From contig DCHD01000051.1 in the NCBI GenBank assembly GCA_002315565.1, positions 27,293 through 37,812 on the forward strand: a stretch of DNA of 10,520 nt, in the 5' to 3' direction. A program made the position numbers and the translations under genes. This document shows positions 1-6,144 of the stretch, piece by piece; positions within the stretch are counted from its first letter, which is position 1; each line of letters opens with the position of its first letter. The notes beneath the pieces are model-generated. The model was not told the DNA's origin, searched no databases, and was given only the letters and a program-made list of their open reading frames with translations. This DNA comes from Solobacterium sp. UBA1761. Lineage in GTDB: Bacteria; Bacillota_I; Bacilli_A; Erysipelotrichales; Erysipelotrichaceae.

Positions 1-56
1 AGAGCACCTGCTTTGCAAGCAGGGGGTCAGCGGTTCGAGCCCGCTATGCTCCACCA
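1..56 (+). tRNA. tRNA-Ala (anticodon UGC), 5' end cut off by window
   Basis: This is the 3' part of an alanine tRNA. The anticodon stem CCTGC/GCAGG (7-11 and 19-23) closes the loop TTTGCAA with anticodon TGC at 14-16. The T arm AGCGG-TTCGAGC-CCGCT and the acceptor strand ATGCTCC (46-52) follow, then discriminator A53 and an encoded CCA (54-56). The acceptor 5' half and most of the D arm lie outside the window. It decodes GCN alanine codons. The terminator directly behind shows it is the last gene of its transcript, possibly a tRNA or rRNA operon to the left. Confidence 0.95.
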
Positions 57-66
57 TCTAAAAATC

Positions 67-90
67 AAGTCTTCGGAAGAAGACTTTTTT
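67..90 (+). terminator. Intrinsic terminator after tRNA-Ala
   Basis: A perfect 8-bp stem AAGTCTTC/GAAGACTT closes a GGAA tetraloop and runs into six T residues (85-90). It lies 11 nt after the tRNA CCA end, so it ends the tRNA transcript. Its T tract also sits where a -35 box for miaA would fall. Confidence 0.9.
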
Positions 91-109
91 CATAGCCTGA
101 TTGATATTG

Positions 110-121
110 TAAAATATAGAC
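110..121 (+). promoter_or_regulatory. Candidate -10 for a leaderless miaA transcript
   Basis: TAAAAT at 110-115 stands 6 nt before the miaA ATG, so the expected start of transcription falls at or next to the A of the start codon. There is no Shine-Dalgarno sequence between the terminator and the ATG. A weak -35-like TTTTCA (87-92) stands 17 bp upstream, inside the terminator T run. Seen: hexamer, spacing and lack of RBS. Inferred: leaderless transcription. Confidence 0.4.
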
Positions 122-1009
122 ATGCAGAAAGTACTTGTTATTATTGGACCAACCGCATCAGGAAAGACATCGTTTGGCATTAAATGTGCAAATGCTTTTA
201 ATGGTGAGATTATATCTGGTGATTCTATTCAGATTTATAGAGGTCTTGATATTGGAAGTGCCAAAGCAACCAAAGAAGAACTTTCTCTAGCCAGACATCA
301 TCTTATTGACATCAAGGATGCAGATGGAAGTTATTCAGTAAAAGAATTCCAAGATTTGGGAAGAAAATGTATTGACGAAATAAGTTCAGAAAATAAACTT
401 CCAATAATTGTTGGAGGAACGGGTCTGTATATTAAAGCCTGTCTTTATGACTATGAATTTTTTGATGAGCAGGAAGAAGATAATCAGTACGAAGATTTAA
501 GCAATGAAGACATCTGGAAACTGCTTGAAGAAAAAGATCCTGCAGCTTTAGAAAAGATTCATGTGAACAACCGCAAAAGACTGGTTAGAGCTTTGAATAT
601 TTATGAAAAACACCAGAAGGGTATCTCTGAAATAAAGGCTGAGCAGGAACATAAAATGATCTATGATGCCAAGATTATCGGTCTGACCATGGATAGAGAA
701 ACACTTTATAAACGCATTGAAGAAAGAATTGATCTGATGGTCAAAGAAGGCCTTATAGAAGAAATCAAAGGATTGCTTGATAAAGGAATAACTTTCGACA
801 ATCAGTCCATGCAGGGAATAGGTTATAAGGAATTCAAAGACTATTTCAACAATGAAAAATCACTTGAAGAGTGTATTGAAGCTGTAAAGATAAATACCAA
901 GCACTTTGCGAAAAGACAGTATACCTTCTTCAATAATCAGATGCCTGTTGAATGGTACGAAAATAAAGAAGATGCATTAGAGGAAATAAAGAAGTGGTAT
1001 GAACGATAA
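122..1009 (+). CDS. miaA: tRNA dimethylallyltransferase MiaA
   Basis: MiaA transfers a dimethylallyl group from DMAPP to N6 of A37 in tRNAs that read codons starting with U, the first step to i6A/ms2i6A. The protein has 295 residues, normal for the family. Visible motifs are the P-loop GPTASGKT (9-16), DSIQIYRGLDIG (34-45), RHHLID (58-63), GGTGLY (98-103), NNRKRLVRAL (149-158), QGIGYKE (231-237) and AKRQYTFF (263-270). In the last motif the usual Trp of KRQxTWF is Phe. The first ATG gives the canonical N-terminus just before the P-loop, although no ribosome binding site is visible. Its 3' end overlaps tcdA by 11 nt, so the two genes are almost certainly co-transcribed and translationally coupled. 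Confidence 0.97.
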   Translation: MQKVLVIIGPTASGKTSFGIKCANAFNGEIISGDSIQIYRGLDIGSAKATKEELSLARHHLIDIKDADGSYSVKEFQDLGRKCIDEISSENKLPIIVGGTGLYIKACLYDYEFFDEQEEDNQYEDLSNEDIWKLLEEKDPAALEKIHVNNRKRLVRALNIYEKHQKGISEIKAEQEHKMIYDAKIIGLTMDRETLYKRIEERIDLMVKEGLIEEIKGLLDKGITFDNQSMQGIGYKEFKDYFNNEKSLEECIEAVKINTKHFAKRQYTFFNNQMPVEWYENKEDALEEIKKWYER

Positions 1010-1706
1010 ACTGAAAAGACTGTCCTATCTTATTGGTGAAGAAGGACTTGAAACACTAAATAAGAAAACGGTTATGATCTGTGGCGTTGGCGGCGTAGGT
1101 TCTTTTGTTGCAGAAGCCTTAGCCAGAAGCGGAATCGGAAAACTCATTCTTGTTGACTTTGACACTATCGATATTTCCAATCTCAACAGACAACTGGAAA
1201 CTGACAGATTCAATGTCGGTAAATCAAAGGTATTGGAATGCAGAAAACACCTTGAAGCAGTATCTGACTGTGACATAGAGACAAGGGAATGTTTCATTGA
1301 TGGAAACTTTGAGATAGGTGAAGTTGACTATGTGGTCGACTGTATTGATACATTGACGGCAAAGTTTGAACTGGTTAAAAAAGCTCATAGTGCAGGCATA
1401 CCGATCATATCTTCGCTTGGTACAGCAAAAAGACTGAAGATTGCCAACATTAAAAAAACTACTCTCGATAAAACTGAAAATGATCCATTGGCAAAGGCTT
1501 TCAGAAGTCTTGTACGTAAAGAAGGTTATAAAGAAAAGATTGACGTGGTTTATTCCGATACACCGGTTATTGAAACCCATATTGAAAAAGAGGGAAACAC
1601 CAATAAAGAAAAGTATCCTCTTGGATCGGCTATTTTTGTGGTAGGATCAGTCGGACTCTATATTGCGTCAATTGTGTTTGAAGAATTATTGAATAAAAAG
1701 GATTAA
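999..1706 (+). CDS. tcdA: tRNA threonylcarbamoyladenosine dehydratase TcdA (ThiF/E1-like)
   Basis: TcdA uses ATP to dehydrate t6A37 to cyclic ct6A37 in tRNAs reading ANN codons. The 235-residue product has the E1-like Rossmann loop GVGGVGS (29-35), then the adenylate-site run VDFDTIDISNLNRQ (52-65) with Asp53 and Asp55, and VDCIDTLTAK. The later DPLAKAFRSLVRKEG and VVYSDTP segments are typical of the TcdA/YgdL branch rather than ThiF or MoeB, and the Zn-binding CxxC pairs of MoeB-type E1 proteins are absent. It is slightly shorter than the E. coli protein. An AGAGGA at 979-984 inside miaA is a loose ribosome binding site. The 11-nt overlap with miaA pairs two A37 modification enzymes. Confidence 0.93.
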   Translation: MNDKLKRLSYLIGEEGLETLNKKTVMICGVGGVGSFVAEALARSGIGKLILVDFDTIDISNLNRQLETDRFNVGKSKVLECRKHLEAVSDCDIETRECFIDGNFEIGEVDYVVDCIDTLTAKFELVKKAHSAGIPIISSLGTAKRLKIANIKKTTLDKTENDPLAKAFRSLVRKEGYKEKIDVVYSDTPVIETHIEKEGNTNKEKYPLGSAIFVVGSVGLYIASIVFEELLNKKD

Positions 1707-1733
1707 AATAGATATGTATTTGGAGGTAACACT

Positions 1734-2429
1734 ATGAATCAGGAATATGTAAATCAGTACGATACAGAATTATCATTCAAAGACTTTCTGACAAAGACTT
1801 TCCTTATGGTTGCGATAGGTCTGGCAGTTACAACTACTATTGCTTTCTTTGTCTCAAAATTCTTTTATCAGTTTATGTATCTTATCGGCAGTGTTGGATT
1901 TATCGTGTTGCTGTTGGCAGAAGTTGGTGTGGTTATTTATCTTGGTGCAAGAATCACCTCATTAAGCAAAACTACAGCCTATACTTTATACTTCCTGTAT
2001 TCAGCACTTAACGGTATCAATATCTCAACTGTGCTGATGGTATACACTGGTGCATCAGTTGTCTTGGCGTTCGGTATGACTACACTGTTATTTATCTGTA
2101 TGTCAATTATCGGCAATTCAACCAAAGTTGATCTGACAAAATATTCATCACTGTTTGCGATTGGACTTGTTGTGCTATTAATCGGTGGTATCATCAACAT
2201 CTTTATCGGATCGGGTATTGGTGACTGGCTATTATGCGTAGTTGGCGTAGTTTTGTTCCTTGGACTTATTGCCTACGATATGCAGAGACTTAGAAACATG
2301 TACAATGCAGCATATTCCAATCCTGAGATTTCTGACAACCTTGTGATCTATGGAGCATTACAGTTATATCTGGATTTCATCAACCTGTTTATCAGAATTA
2401 TCAGAATATTCGGAAGAAGAAGAGACTAA
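1734..2429 (+). CDS. Bax inhibitor-1 / TMBIM family membrane protein (YetJ/YccA-like)
   Basis: This is a 231-residue, strongly hydrophobic protein with about seven membrane segments (first about 21-40, last about 203-225), matching the Bax inhibitor-1 family. Bacterial members such as BsYetJ are pH-sensitive calcium leak channels. The two aspartates of the di-aspartyl sensor have likely equivalents in YDMQRLRNMY (Asp182) and LYLDFINLF (Asp214). The charged tail RRRD fits a cytoplasmic C-terminus. GGAGGT at 1722-1727 is a strong ribosome binding site 6 nt before the ATG. The gap to tcdA is only 27 nt, so it probably shares the miaA-tcdA transcript. A terminator begins inside its stop codon. 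Calcium transport is known for homologues, not shown here. Confidence 0.9.
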   Translation: MNQEYVNQYDTELSFKDFLTKTFLMVAIGLAVTTTIAFFVSKFFYQFMYLIGSVGFIVLLLAEVGVVIYLGARITSLSKTTAYTLYFLYSALNGINISTVLMVYTGASVVLAFGMTTLLFICMSIIGNSTKVDLTKYSSLFAIGLVVLLIGGIINIFIGSGIGDWLLCVVGVVLFLGLIAYDMQRLRNMYNAAYSNPEISDNLVIYGALQLYLDFINLFIRIIRIFGRRRD

Positions 2430-2449
2430 GCCACATAAGTGGCTTTTTT
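2428..2449 (+). terminator. Intrinsic terminator of the miaA-tcdA-BI1 unit
   Basis: AAGCCAC/GTGGCTT is a 7-bp stem with an ATAA loop ending in six T residues (2444-2449). The 5' arm overlaps the stop codon of the Bax inhibitor gene. An A/T palindrome follows directly, so it may also work on the opposite strand. Confidence 0.88.
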
Positions 2450-2468
2450 AAAAAATTTTTCAAAACTA

Positions 2469-2497
2469 TTGCCAAGTAATATATTTCGTGTTATATT
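2469..2497 (+). promoter_or_regulatory. Strong sigma-A promoter for the tRNA pair
   Basis: TTGCCA (2469-2474) and TATATT (2492-2497) are separated by 17 bp, with an extended -10 TG at 2489-2490. The expected start point is about 2504, just before the first base of tRNA-Asn at 2508. This is the strongest-looking tRNA promoter in the window. Confidence 0.8.
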
Positions 2498-2507
2498 ATT
2501 TAAGCGT

Positions 2508-2583
2508 GCCCGAATAGCTCAGTCGGTAGAGCGTCCGGCTGTTAACCGGCAGGTCACAGGTTCGAGTCCTGTTTCGGGCGCCA
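2508..2583 (+). tRNA. tRNA-Asn (anticodon GUU)
   Basis: This is a complete 76-nt cloverleaf. The acceptor GCCCGAA (2508-2514) pairs with TTCGGGC (2573-2579), followed by discriminator G2580 and encoded CCA. The D arm is AGCTCAGTCGGTAGAGC, the anticodon loop is CTGTTAA with GTT at 2541-2543, and the T arm is ACAGG-TTCGAGT-CCTGT. The outermost anticodon-stem pair (T-C) looks mismatched. As an ANN-decoding tRNA it is an expected substrate for t6A and so for the TcdA encoded upstream. Confidence 0.96.
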
Positions 2584-2590
2584 CTTCATT

Positions 2591-2667
2591 GGCTAGTTGG
2601 TGAAGCGGCTTAACACACCGCCCTTTCACGGCGGCATTCACGAGTTCGAATCTCGTACTAGTCACCA
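2591..2667 (+). tRNA. tRNA-Glu (anticodon UUC)
   Basis: This is a complete 77-nt cloverleaf 7 nt after tRNA-Asn. The acceptor GGCTAGT pairs with ACTAGTC (2657-2663) with one G-U pair, then A2664 and encoded CCA. The anticodon stem CCGCC/GGCGG closes the loop CTTTCAC with TTC at 2625-2627, and the T arm is ACGAG-TTCGAAT-CTCGT. It shares the promoter of tRNA-Asn and ends at the terminator just downstream. Confidence 0.96.
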
Positions 2668-2671
2668 TTTT

Positions 2672-2709
2672 AAAGAAAATAACCACATTGAAAAATGTGG
2701 TTTTCTTTT
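2672..2709 (+). terminator. Intrinsic terminator after tRNA-Asn/tRNA-Glu
   Basis: AACCACATT/AATGTGGTT is a 9-bp stem with a GAAA tetraloop. It is flanked by AAAGAAAA on the left and TTTTCTTTT on the right, which extend the pairing around one bulged base. It ends the tRNA transcript and insulates the rpmH promoter that follows 10 nt later. Confidence 0.9.
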
Positions 2710-2719
2710 GTTTATTTGA

Positions 2720-2748
2720 TTGCATTGTTAAATAAAACCATATATAAT
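2720..2748 (+). promoter_or_regulatory. Near-consensus promoter of the rpmH-rnpA-yidC-khpB operon
   Basis: TTGCAT (2720-2725), a 17-bp spacer and a perfect TATAAT (2743-2748). The expected start point is about 2755, giving a leader of about 26 nt that carries the ribosome binding site GAAAGGTGG before the rpmH ATG at 2781. Confidence 0.85.
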
Positions 2749-2780
2749 TATTCTTGTCATTGTTAGAAAGGTGGTTCAAT

Positions 2781-2915
2781 ATGAAAAGAACTTATCAACC
2801 TAGTAAAAGAAAAAACCAAAAAACACATGGCTTCAGAGCTAGAATGAAGACAGTTGGTGGTCGCAAGGTTATTGCAAGACGCCGTGCTAAAGGCAGAAAG
2901 GTTTTATCAGCTTAG
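2781..2915 (+). CDS. rpmH: 50S ribosomal protein L34
   Basis: A 44-residue basic protein beginning MKRTYQPSKRK and ending GRKVLSA, the standard size and pattern of L34 (KRTYQPSxRKxxxxHGFRxRM, then GRxVxxxRRxKGRxxL). It belongs to the large ribosomal subunit and binds 23S rRNA. The ATG is 6 nt after the ribosome binding site AAAGGTGG (2767-2774). It is the first gene of the rpmH-rnpA-yidC-khpB cluster conserved across Gram-positive bacteria. A terminator-like hairpin follows the stop codon and probably makes rpmH mRNA more abundant than that of the genes behind it. Confidence 0.97.
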   Translation: MKRTYQPSKRKNQKTHGFRARMKTVGGRKVIARRRAKGRKVLSA

Positions 2916-2922
2916 TACTAGT

Positions 2923-2951
2923 AAGGTCACCAGAGAGTGACCTTTATTTTT
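2923..2951 (+). terminator. Terminator-like hairpin (attenuator) between rpmH and rnpA
   Basis: AAGGTCAC/GTGACCTT is a perfect 8-bp stem with a CAGAGA loop, followed by an interrupted T tract (TTTATTTTTT). The T tract runs up to the rnpA start codon at 2953. The A inside the tract suggests partial rather than complete termination, consistent with rnpA, yidC and khpB depending on read-through. Confidence 0.7.
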
Positions 2952-2952
2952 T

Positions 2953-3285
2953 ATGAAAATCAAATATCGTATCAAAAGAAACGAAGAATTCTCCAAGATC
3001 ATCTCTAAGAAGAAGTGCATGTCAAGTAAATGCTACACTGTGTTTTTTGATACGAAAGTTATGGAGTATTCAAGAGTTGGATTATCCGTATCCAAGAAAC
3101 TCGGAAACTCTCCTGAAAGAAACAGGATTAAACGTCAGCTTAGAATGATGTTTATCGAAAATTATGACTTTGAAAATATGCCTAATGACCTCATTGTAAT
3201 CGTAAAGAAGGATTATCTTAACAATAGTTATGCCGATAATCTAAGCGATTTGGAAAAGCTTATCAAAAAAGTCTATAATAAATAA
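2953..3285 (+). CDS. rnpA: Ribonuclease P protein component
   Basis: RnpA binds the RNase P RNA and helps it mature the 5' ends of tRNAs. The 110 residues are typical of the family, are rich in Lys and Arg, and contain the signature RVGLSVSKKLGNSPERNR (41-58) with the RNR box at 56-58, followed by IKRQLR. The N-terminus MKIKYRIKRNEEF matches family starts. An in-frame stop lies four codons upstream, so no earlier start is possible. No Shine-Dalgarno sequence precedes the ATG; the only purine run, AGAGAG, is in the loop of the upstream hairpin. It lies 21 nt before the yidC start. Confidence 0.95.
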   Translation: MKIKYRIKRNEEFSKIISKKKCMSSKCYTVFFDTKVMEYSRVGLSVSKKLGNSPERNRIKRQLRMMFIENYDFENMPNDLIVIVKKDYLNNSYADNLSDLEKLIKKVYNK

Positions 3286-3305
3286 GTATGATTAAGGAGT
3301 CACTT

Positions 3306-4169
3306 ATGAATAAAAAACGTGTTATCCTCGCTTTGTCTTTAATTTGTTTATTATTCCTTTTAACCGGTTGTGTTAAGACAAATGCTGATGGAACAATCAA
3401 CTACATTTATGAAACTACAACTTTCAAAGAGATTCAGTCTGAAGGTTTCCTGACTGCATTACTTGTATATCCTCTTGCTCAGTCAATCAATTTCTTAACT
3501 CCAAAAATTACTGTAGCAGGTGGTATTGCAGTTACAGCATTACTGCTTAATGCGATTGTACTGGCTTTGACATTCAAGTCAAACGTATCAATGCAGAGAA
3601 TGCAGGTTCTTCAGCCTGAATTAGAAAAGATTCAGAGAAAGTATGAAGGAAGAACTGACCAGGCTTCTCAGCAAAGACAGGCTATGGAAATGCAGAACCT
3701 TTACAAGAAGTACGATGTAAATCCTATCGGTTCATTACTTGTAACATTCCTTCAGTTGCCTATTCTTATTGCTATGTATTCAGCAGTAAGAAAATCAGCT
3801 GCTGTTGCTGAAGGCGTATTTATGGGCGTTACTTTGTCTACTACACCTAAAGCTGCATTCACAGGACTGCAGTGGCCTATCATCATTATCTATATTCTGA
3901 TGATCTGCTTACAGTTCTTATCAATTTCAACTCCAAAATGGCTGGCAGAAGCTAAAGCCAAGAAGGAAGCCGCTGAACATCATAAGCCATATGTTAAATC
4001 TAAACAGAATAACTTTATGATGACTTACGGTATGCTGGTTATGATTGCTGTAATCATGCTTAACTGGCCAGCAGCTCTGTCACTTTATTACTGTATCTCT
4101 TCACTTATCATGATTCTTAAGACTTTACTTATCGATAAGCTGATGAAGAACAAGAAGACAGAAATCTAA
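3306..4169 (+). CDS. yidC: Membrane protein insertase YidC (lipoprotein type)
   Basis: YidC/Oxa1/SpoIIIJ-type insertase that places proteins in the cytoplasmic membrane with or without Sec. I chose ATG 3306 because AAGGAG (3294-3299) sits 6 nt before it. An ATG at 3288 would add six residues but would put this RBS inside the gene. The 287 residues start with a lipoprotein signal peptide whose lipobox LLTGC ends at Cys22. Membrane segments follow at about 69-90, 140-162, 190-207 and 240-276, with NPIGSLLVTFLQLPILIAMY (139-158) matching the NPxxGCLPxLxQxPI region. The groove Arg of the first core segment appears to be Asn82 here, which is unusual. The C-terminus is basic (KNKKTEI). Confidence 0.92.
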   Translation: MNKKRVILALSLICLLFLLTGCVKTNADGTINYIYETTTFKEIQSEGFLTALLVYPLAQSINFLTPKITVAGGIAVTALLLNAIVLALTFKSNVSMQRMQVLQPELEKIQRKYEGRTDQASQQRQAMEMQNLYKKYDVNPIGSLLVTFLQLPILIAMYSAVRKSAAVAEGVFMGVTLSTTPKAAFTGLQWPIIIIYILMICLQFLSISTPKWLAEAKAKKEAAEHHKPYVKSKQNNFMMTYGMLVMIAVIMLNWPAALSLYYCISSLIMILKTLLIDKLMKNKKTEI

Positions 4170-4195
4170 AATTATCTATTATAAAGGGGACTAAA

Positions 4196-4834
4196 ATGAA
4201 ACAGTATACTGGAAAAAACATTGATGAAGTTCTAGCTGAAGTAGCCTCCTTAAATAAGTGCAATGTCTCAGACATTACCTATAACGTTATTGAAGAAAAG
4301 AAACATTTACTGAATATCGGTAACAGTGTAACTATTGAAGCTTATACTCCAACTGATATCAAAGAATTCATTTTCAATTACCTGGGAGCTTATTTTGAGG
4401 AATTGAACCAGTCTGTATCTATCGAAATCATTCTTGAAAAAGCGAGAGACGGTAAAGATGAACTGCAGTACAGAGTTATTCTTGATGCAGAGAACAATGC
4501 CATCATCATCGGTAAAAACGGACAGACATTAAGAGCTATCAATCTTGTAGTAAGAGCAGCAACAAATGCTACATTCAAAAAGAGAGTCAACGTTGTTATT
4601 GATGTAAATCACTACAAAGAAGACCGCTACAAGAAAGTTAAGCAGATTGCATTCAGAGTTGCAAAAGAAGTACAGAAGTCACATGTCAATGCATCTTTGG
4701 ATCCAATGCCAAATGACGAAAGAAAAGTTATTCATCAGCACTTGCAGAATATGCACAATATTGCTACTGTATCTGAAGGTGAAGGCGAAAAGCGTCACAT
4801 CATCATCAAGTATGTTGAAAACAGTGCTGAATAG
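4196..4834 (+). CDS. khpB: RNA-binding protein KhpB (Jag/EloR)
   Basis: A 212-residue protein with the three-part Jag layout. The Jag-N domain is at about 1-50 (KQYTGKNIDEVLAEVA). A type II KH domain at about 75-140 contains the GxxG loop GKNG (106-109). An R3H domain follows at about 141-206, with Arg176 and His180 in NDERKVIHQHL. In Gram-positive bacteria KhpB works with KhpA in RNA binding and influences cell elongation and peptidoglycan synthesis. AAAGGGGA (4183-4190) is a clear ribosome binding site. It follows yidC by 26 nt, the standard pairing. The linker between Jag-N and KH is short, so it resembles compact forms. A hairpin spans the stop codon. Confidence 0.94.
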   Translation: MKQYTGKNIDEVLAEVASLNKCNVSDITYNVIEEKKHLLNIGNSVTIEAYTPTDIKEFIFNYLGAYFEELNQSVSIEIILEKARDGKDELQYRVILDAENNAIIIGKNGQTLRAINLVVRAATNATFKKRVNVVIDVNHYKEDRYKKVKQIAFRVAKEVQKSHVNASLDPMPNDERKVIHQHLQNMHNIATVSEGEGEKRHIIIKYVENSAE

Positions 4835-4845
4835 CACTGTTTTTT
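4818..4845 (+). terminator. Intrinsic terminator overlapping the khpB stop codon
   Basis: AAAACAGTGCT/AGCACTGTTTT is a perfect 11-bp stem with a GAAT loop and a T run to 4845. The stop codon TAG (4832-4834) lies at the loop/3' arm, so ribosomes finishing khpB would disturb the stem. It is only 14 nt before the nitroreductase start, leaving little room for a separate promoter between them. Confidence 0.85.
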
Positions 4846-4859
4846 CATAGGGAGGAATT

Positions 4860-5354
4860 ATGTTAGAAGCAATAAAGAAAAGACAGTCAGTAAGAAAATA
4901 TACCGATGAAGAAGTAACGAAAGAAGAGCTCATAGAAATAATCAAAGCAGGAATGAGAGCGCCAAGTGCTCGTAACAGACAACCCTGGAGACTTGTTGTA
5001 GTCACAAAGAAAGAAGATCTGATGGCAATCCATGACTTTGAGCAAAGTTACAGAATGATGGATACAGCAAGTAAAGCTATTATTGTACTGGGTGATAAAG
5101 ATGTACAGATTGATGAGTTTATCTATGAAGACTGTGCCTGCTTTATTGAGAATATGCTTATACAGGCTAAAGAGATGGGGCTTGGCACATGTTATTGTGC
5201 AATTGCGCCAAAAGAAAGCGCAATTGAATCATTTAAAAACAGGTTCCATTTTACTGATAACCTGTTACCTGTTGCAGTGGTTGCGATTGGTTATCCTACT
5301 GAAGATAATCCCCTACAGGACAGATATGATGAGTCCAAGATTACTTGGCTTTAA
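4860..5354 (+). CDS. Nitroreductase family protein (FMN-dependent oxidoreductase)
   Basis: A 164-residue member of the compact nitroreductase family, which uses FMN and NAD(P)H to reduce nitro compounds, quinones or flavins. Visible family marks are KRQSVRKY (7-14) for FMN phosphate binding, APSARNRQPW (34-43), GLGTCY (107-112) and a late AIGYP (142-146). The substrate cannot be told from sequence. The ribosome binding site GGGAGGAA (about 4850-4857) is strong and 2-3 nt from the ATG. The gene follows the khpB terminator at once, so expression may depend on read-through or on a promoter inside khpB. Its 3' end overlaps the convergent GH25 gene by 14 nt. Confidence 0.9.
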   Translation: MLEAIKKRQSVRKYTDEEVTKEELIEIIKAGMRAPSARNRQPWRLVVVTKKEDLMAIHDFEQSYRMMDTASKAIIVLGDKDVQIDEFIYEDCACFIENMLIQAKEMGLGTCYCAIAPKESAIESFKNRFHFTDNLLPVAVVAIGYPTEDNPLQDRYDESKITWL

Positions 5355-6138
5355 TCATCAGATTGAGATCGAGTTTAGTATCGATACCGGATACTTCTGC
5401 TGAATCAGTATATTGCCATATCTCAAACGGATATTCATAATCAGGAAAGTCATTATACTGAGCCAGCCATAATGGATACTGAGCCAGTTCTTTCTGAACG
5501 AGATGTTCTTCAATATAGAATCTGCCACAGTAGAGAATTCCATCTTTTTCATATTCATTAAGATATTCAAACCAGGTGCTTATGACATTCATTATATCTT
5601 CATTTGTCATGTCATCAGTTCTTGCAGTATCGTAGTATATCTCTTCAAGGTCCAGGGCAACAGGAAGGTCAATTTCTTTGTTCTGGAGCTTTTTTATTAC
5701 GAAATCTATTTCTTCTTTGACTTCTAGAGAATCAGTGGCAGATGAGACAAAATACACGCCTATTTTAAGACCTGCTTCTTTAGCTTTGTTGTAGTTTGAC
5801 TCAAAACGTTTATCAGTGAATAACAAGCCTGACTGATAACCTCTGTAACCCACACGAATATAGACAAATTCAATACCAGACTTTTTCAATATTGAAAAGT
5901 CTTCTATATTCTGAAACTCAGATACATCAGTACCAAGTATTGAATAATATTTGTCATCTTCATACTTTAGAAGCGTTTCACCATAGAGATTGTCTATCTT
6001 GAGGTCATGAAAGAAAATACCGTCTTTGTCATAAAGAGGTTCATAATCATGGTCAACTACCTTGTTGGTATAAACAGAAAGAATAAACACAATAATTACT
6101 AATGTAGTTGCGAGTATTCTGGTGATTCTTCTTTTCAT
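5341..6138 (-). CDS. Membrane-anchored GH25 family muramidase (lysozyme)
   Basis: A 265-residue protein. An N-terminal basic and hydrophobic segment (MKRR, then about 8-23) lacks a clear signal peptidase site and is probably an anchor. After a linker of about 45 residues comes a GH25 catalytic domain (about 68-262). Seen motifs are LGTDVSEFQ (Asp71), FVYIRVGYRG, AGLKIGVYFVSSA, LPVALDLEE with the DxE pair Asp163/Glu165, YPLWLAQYND and EIWQYTD. GH25 enzymes cut the β-1,4 bond between MurNAc and GlcNAc in peptidoglycan. There are no wall-binding repeats, so it is more likely a cell-wall remodelling enzyme than a phage lysin. No Shine-Dalgarno sequence is seen; a TATAAT stands 6 nt before the ATG. 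It converges on the nitroreductase gene. Confidence 0.9.
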   Translation of the reverse strand: MKRRITRILATTLVIIVFILSVYTNKVVDHDYEPLYDKDGIFFHDLKIDNLYGETLLKYEDDKYYSILGTDVSEFQNIEDFSILKKSGIEFVYIRVGYRGYQSGLLFTDKRFESNYNKAKEAGLKIGVYFVSSATDSLEVKEEIDFVIKKLQNKEIDLPVALDLEEIYYDTARTDDMTNEDIMNVISTWFEYLNEYEKDGILYCGRFYIEEHLVQKELAQYPLWLAQYNDFPDYEYPFEIWQYTDSAEVSGIDTKLDLNLMIKAK

Positions 6139-6144
6139 GTATTT

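Noticed and set aside
1025..1580. Minus-strand reading frames opposite tcdA
   Set aside because: They lie wholly inside a well-supported gene, have no RBS and no recognisable domains.
2519..2779. 86-residue minus-strand reading frame opposite the two tRNA genes
   Set aside because: Its peptide (for example RFELVNAAVKGRC) is the antisense translation of tRNA sequence, a well-known source of false proteins. The tRNAs and their terminator explain the DNA.
3288..3305. Upstream ATG as the yidC start
   Set aside because: It lies 2 nt after the rnpA stop with no RBS of its own, and the AAGGAG would be coding. ATG 3306 has ideal spacing and gives a standard lipoprotein signal peptide.
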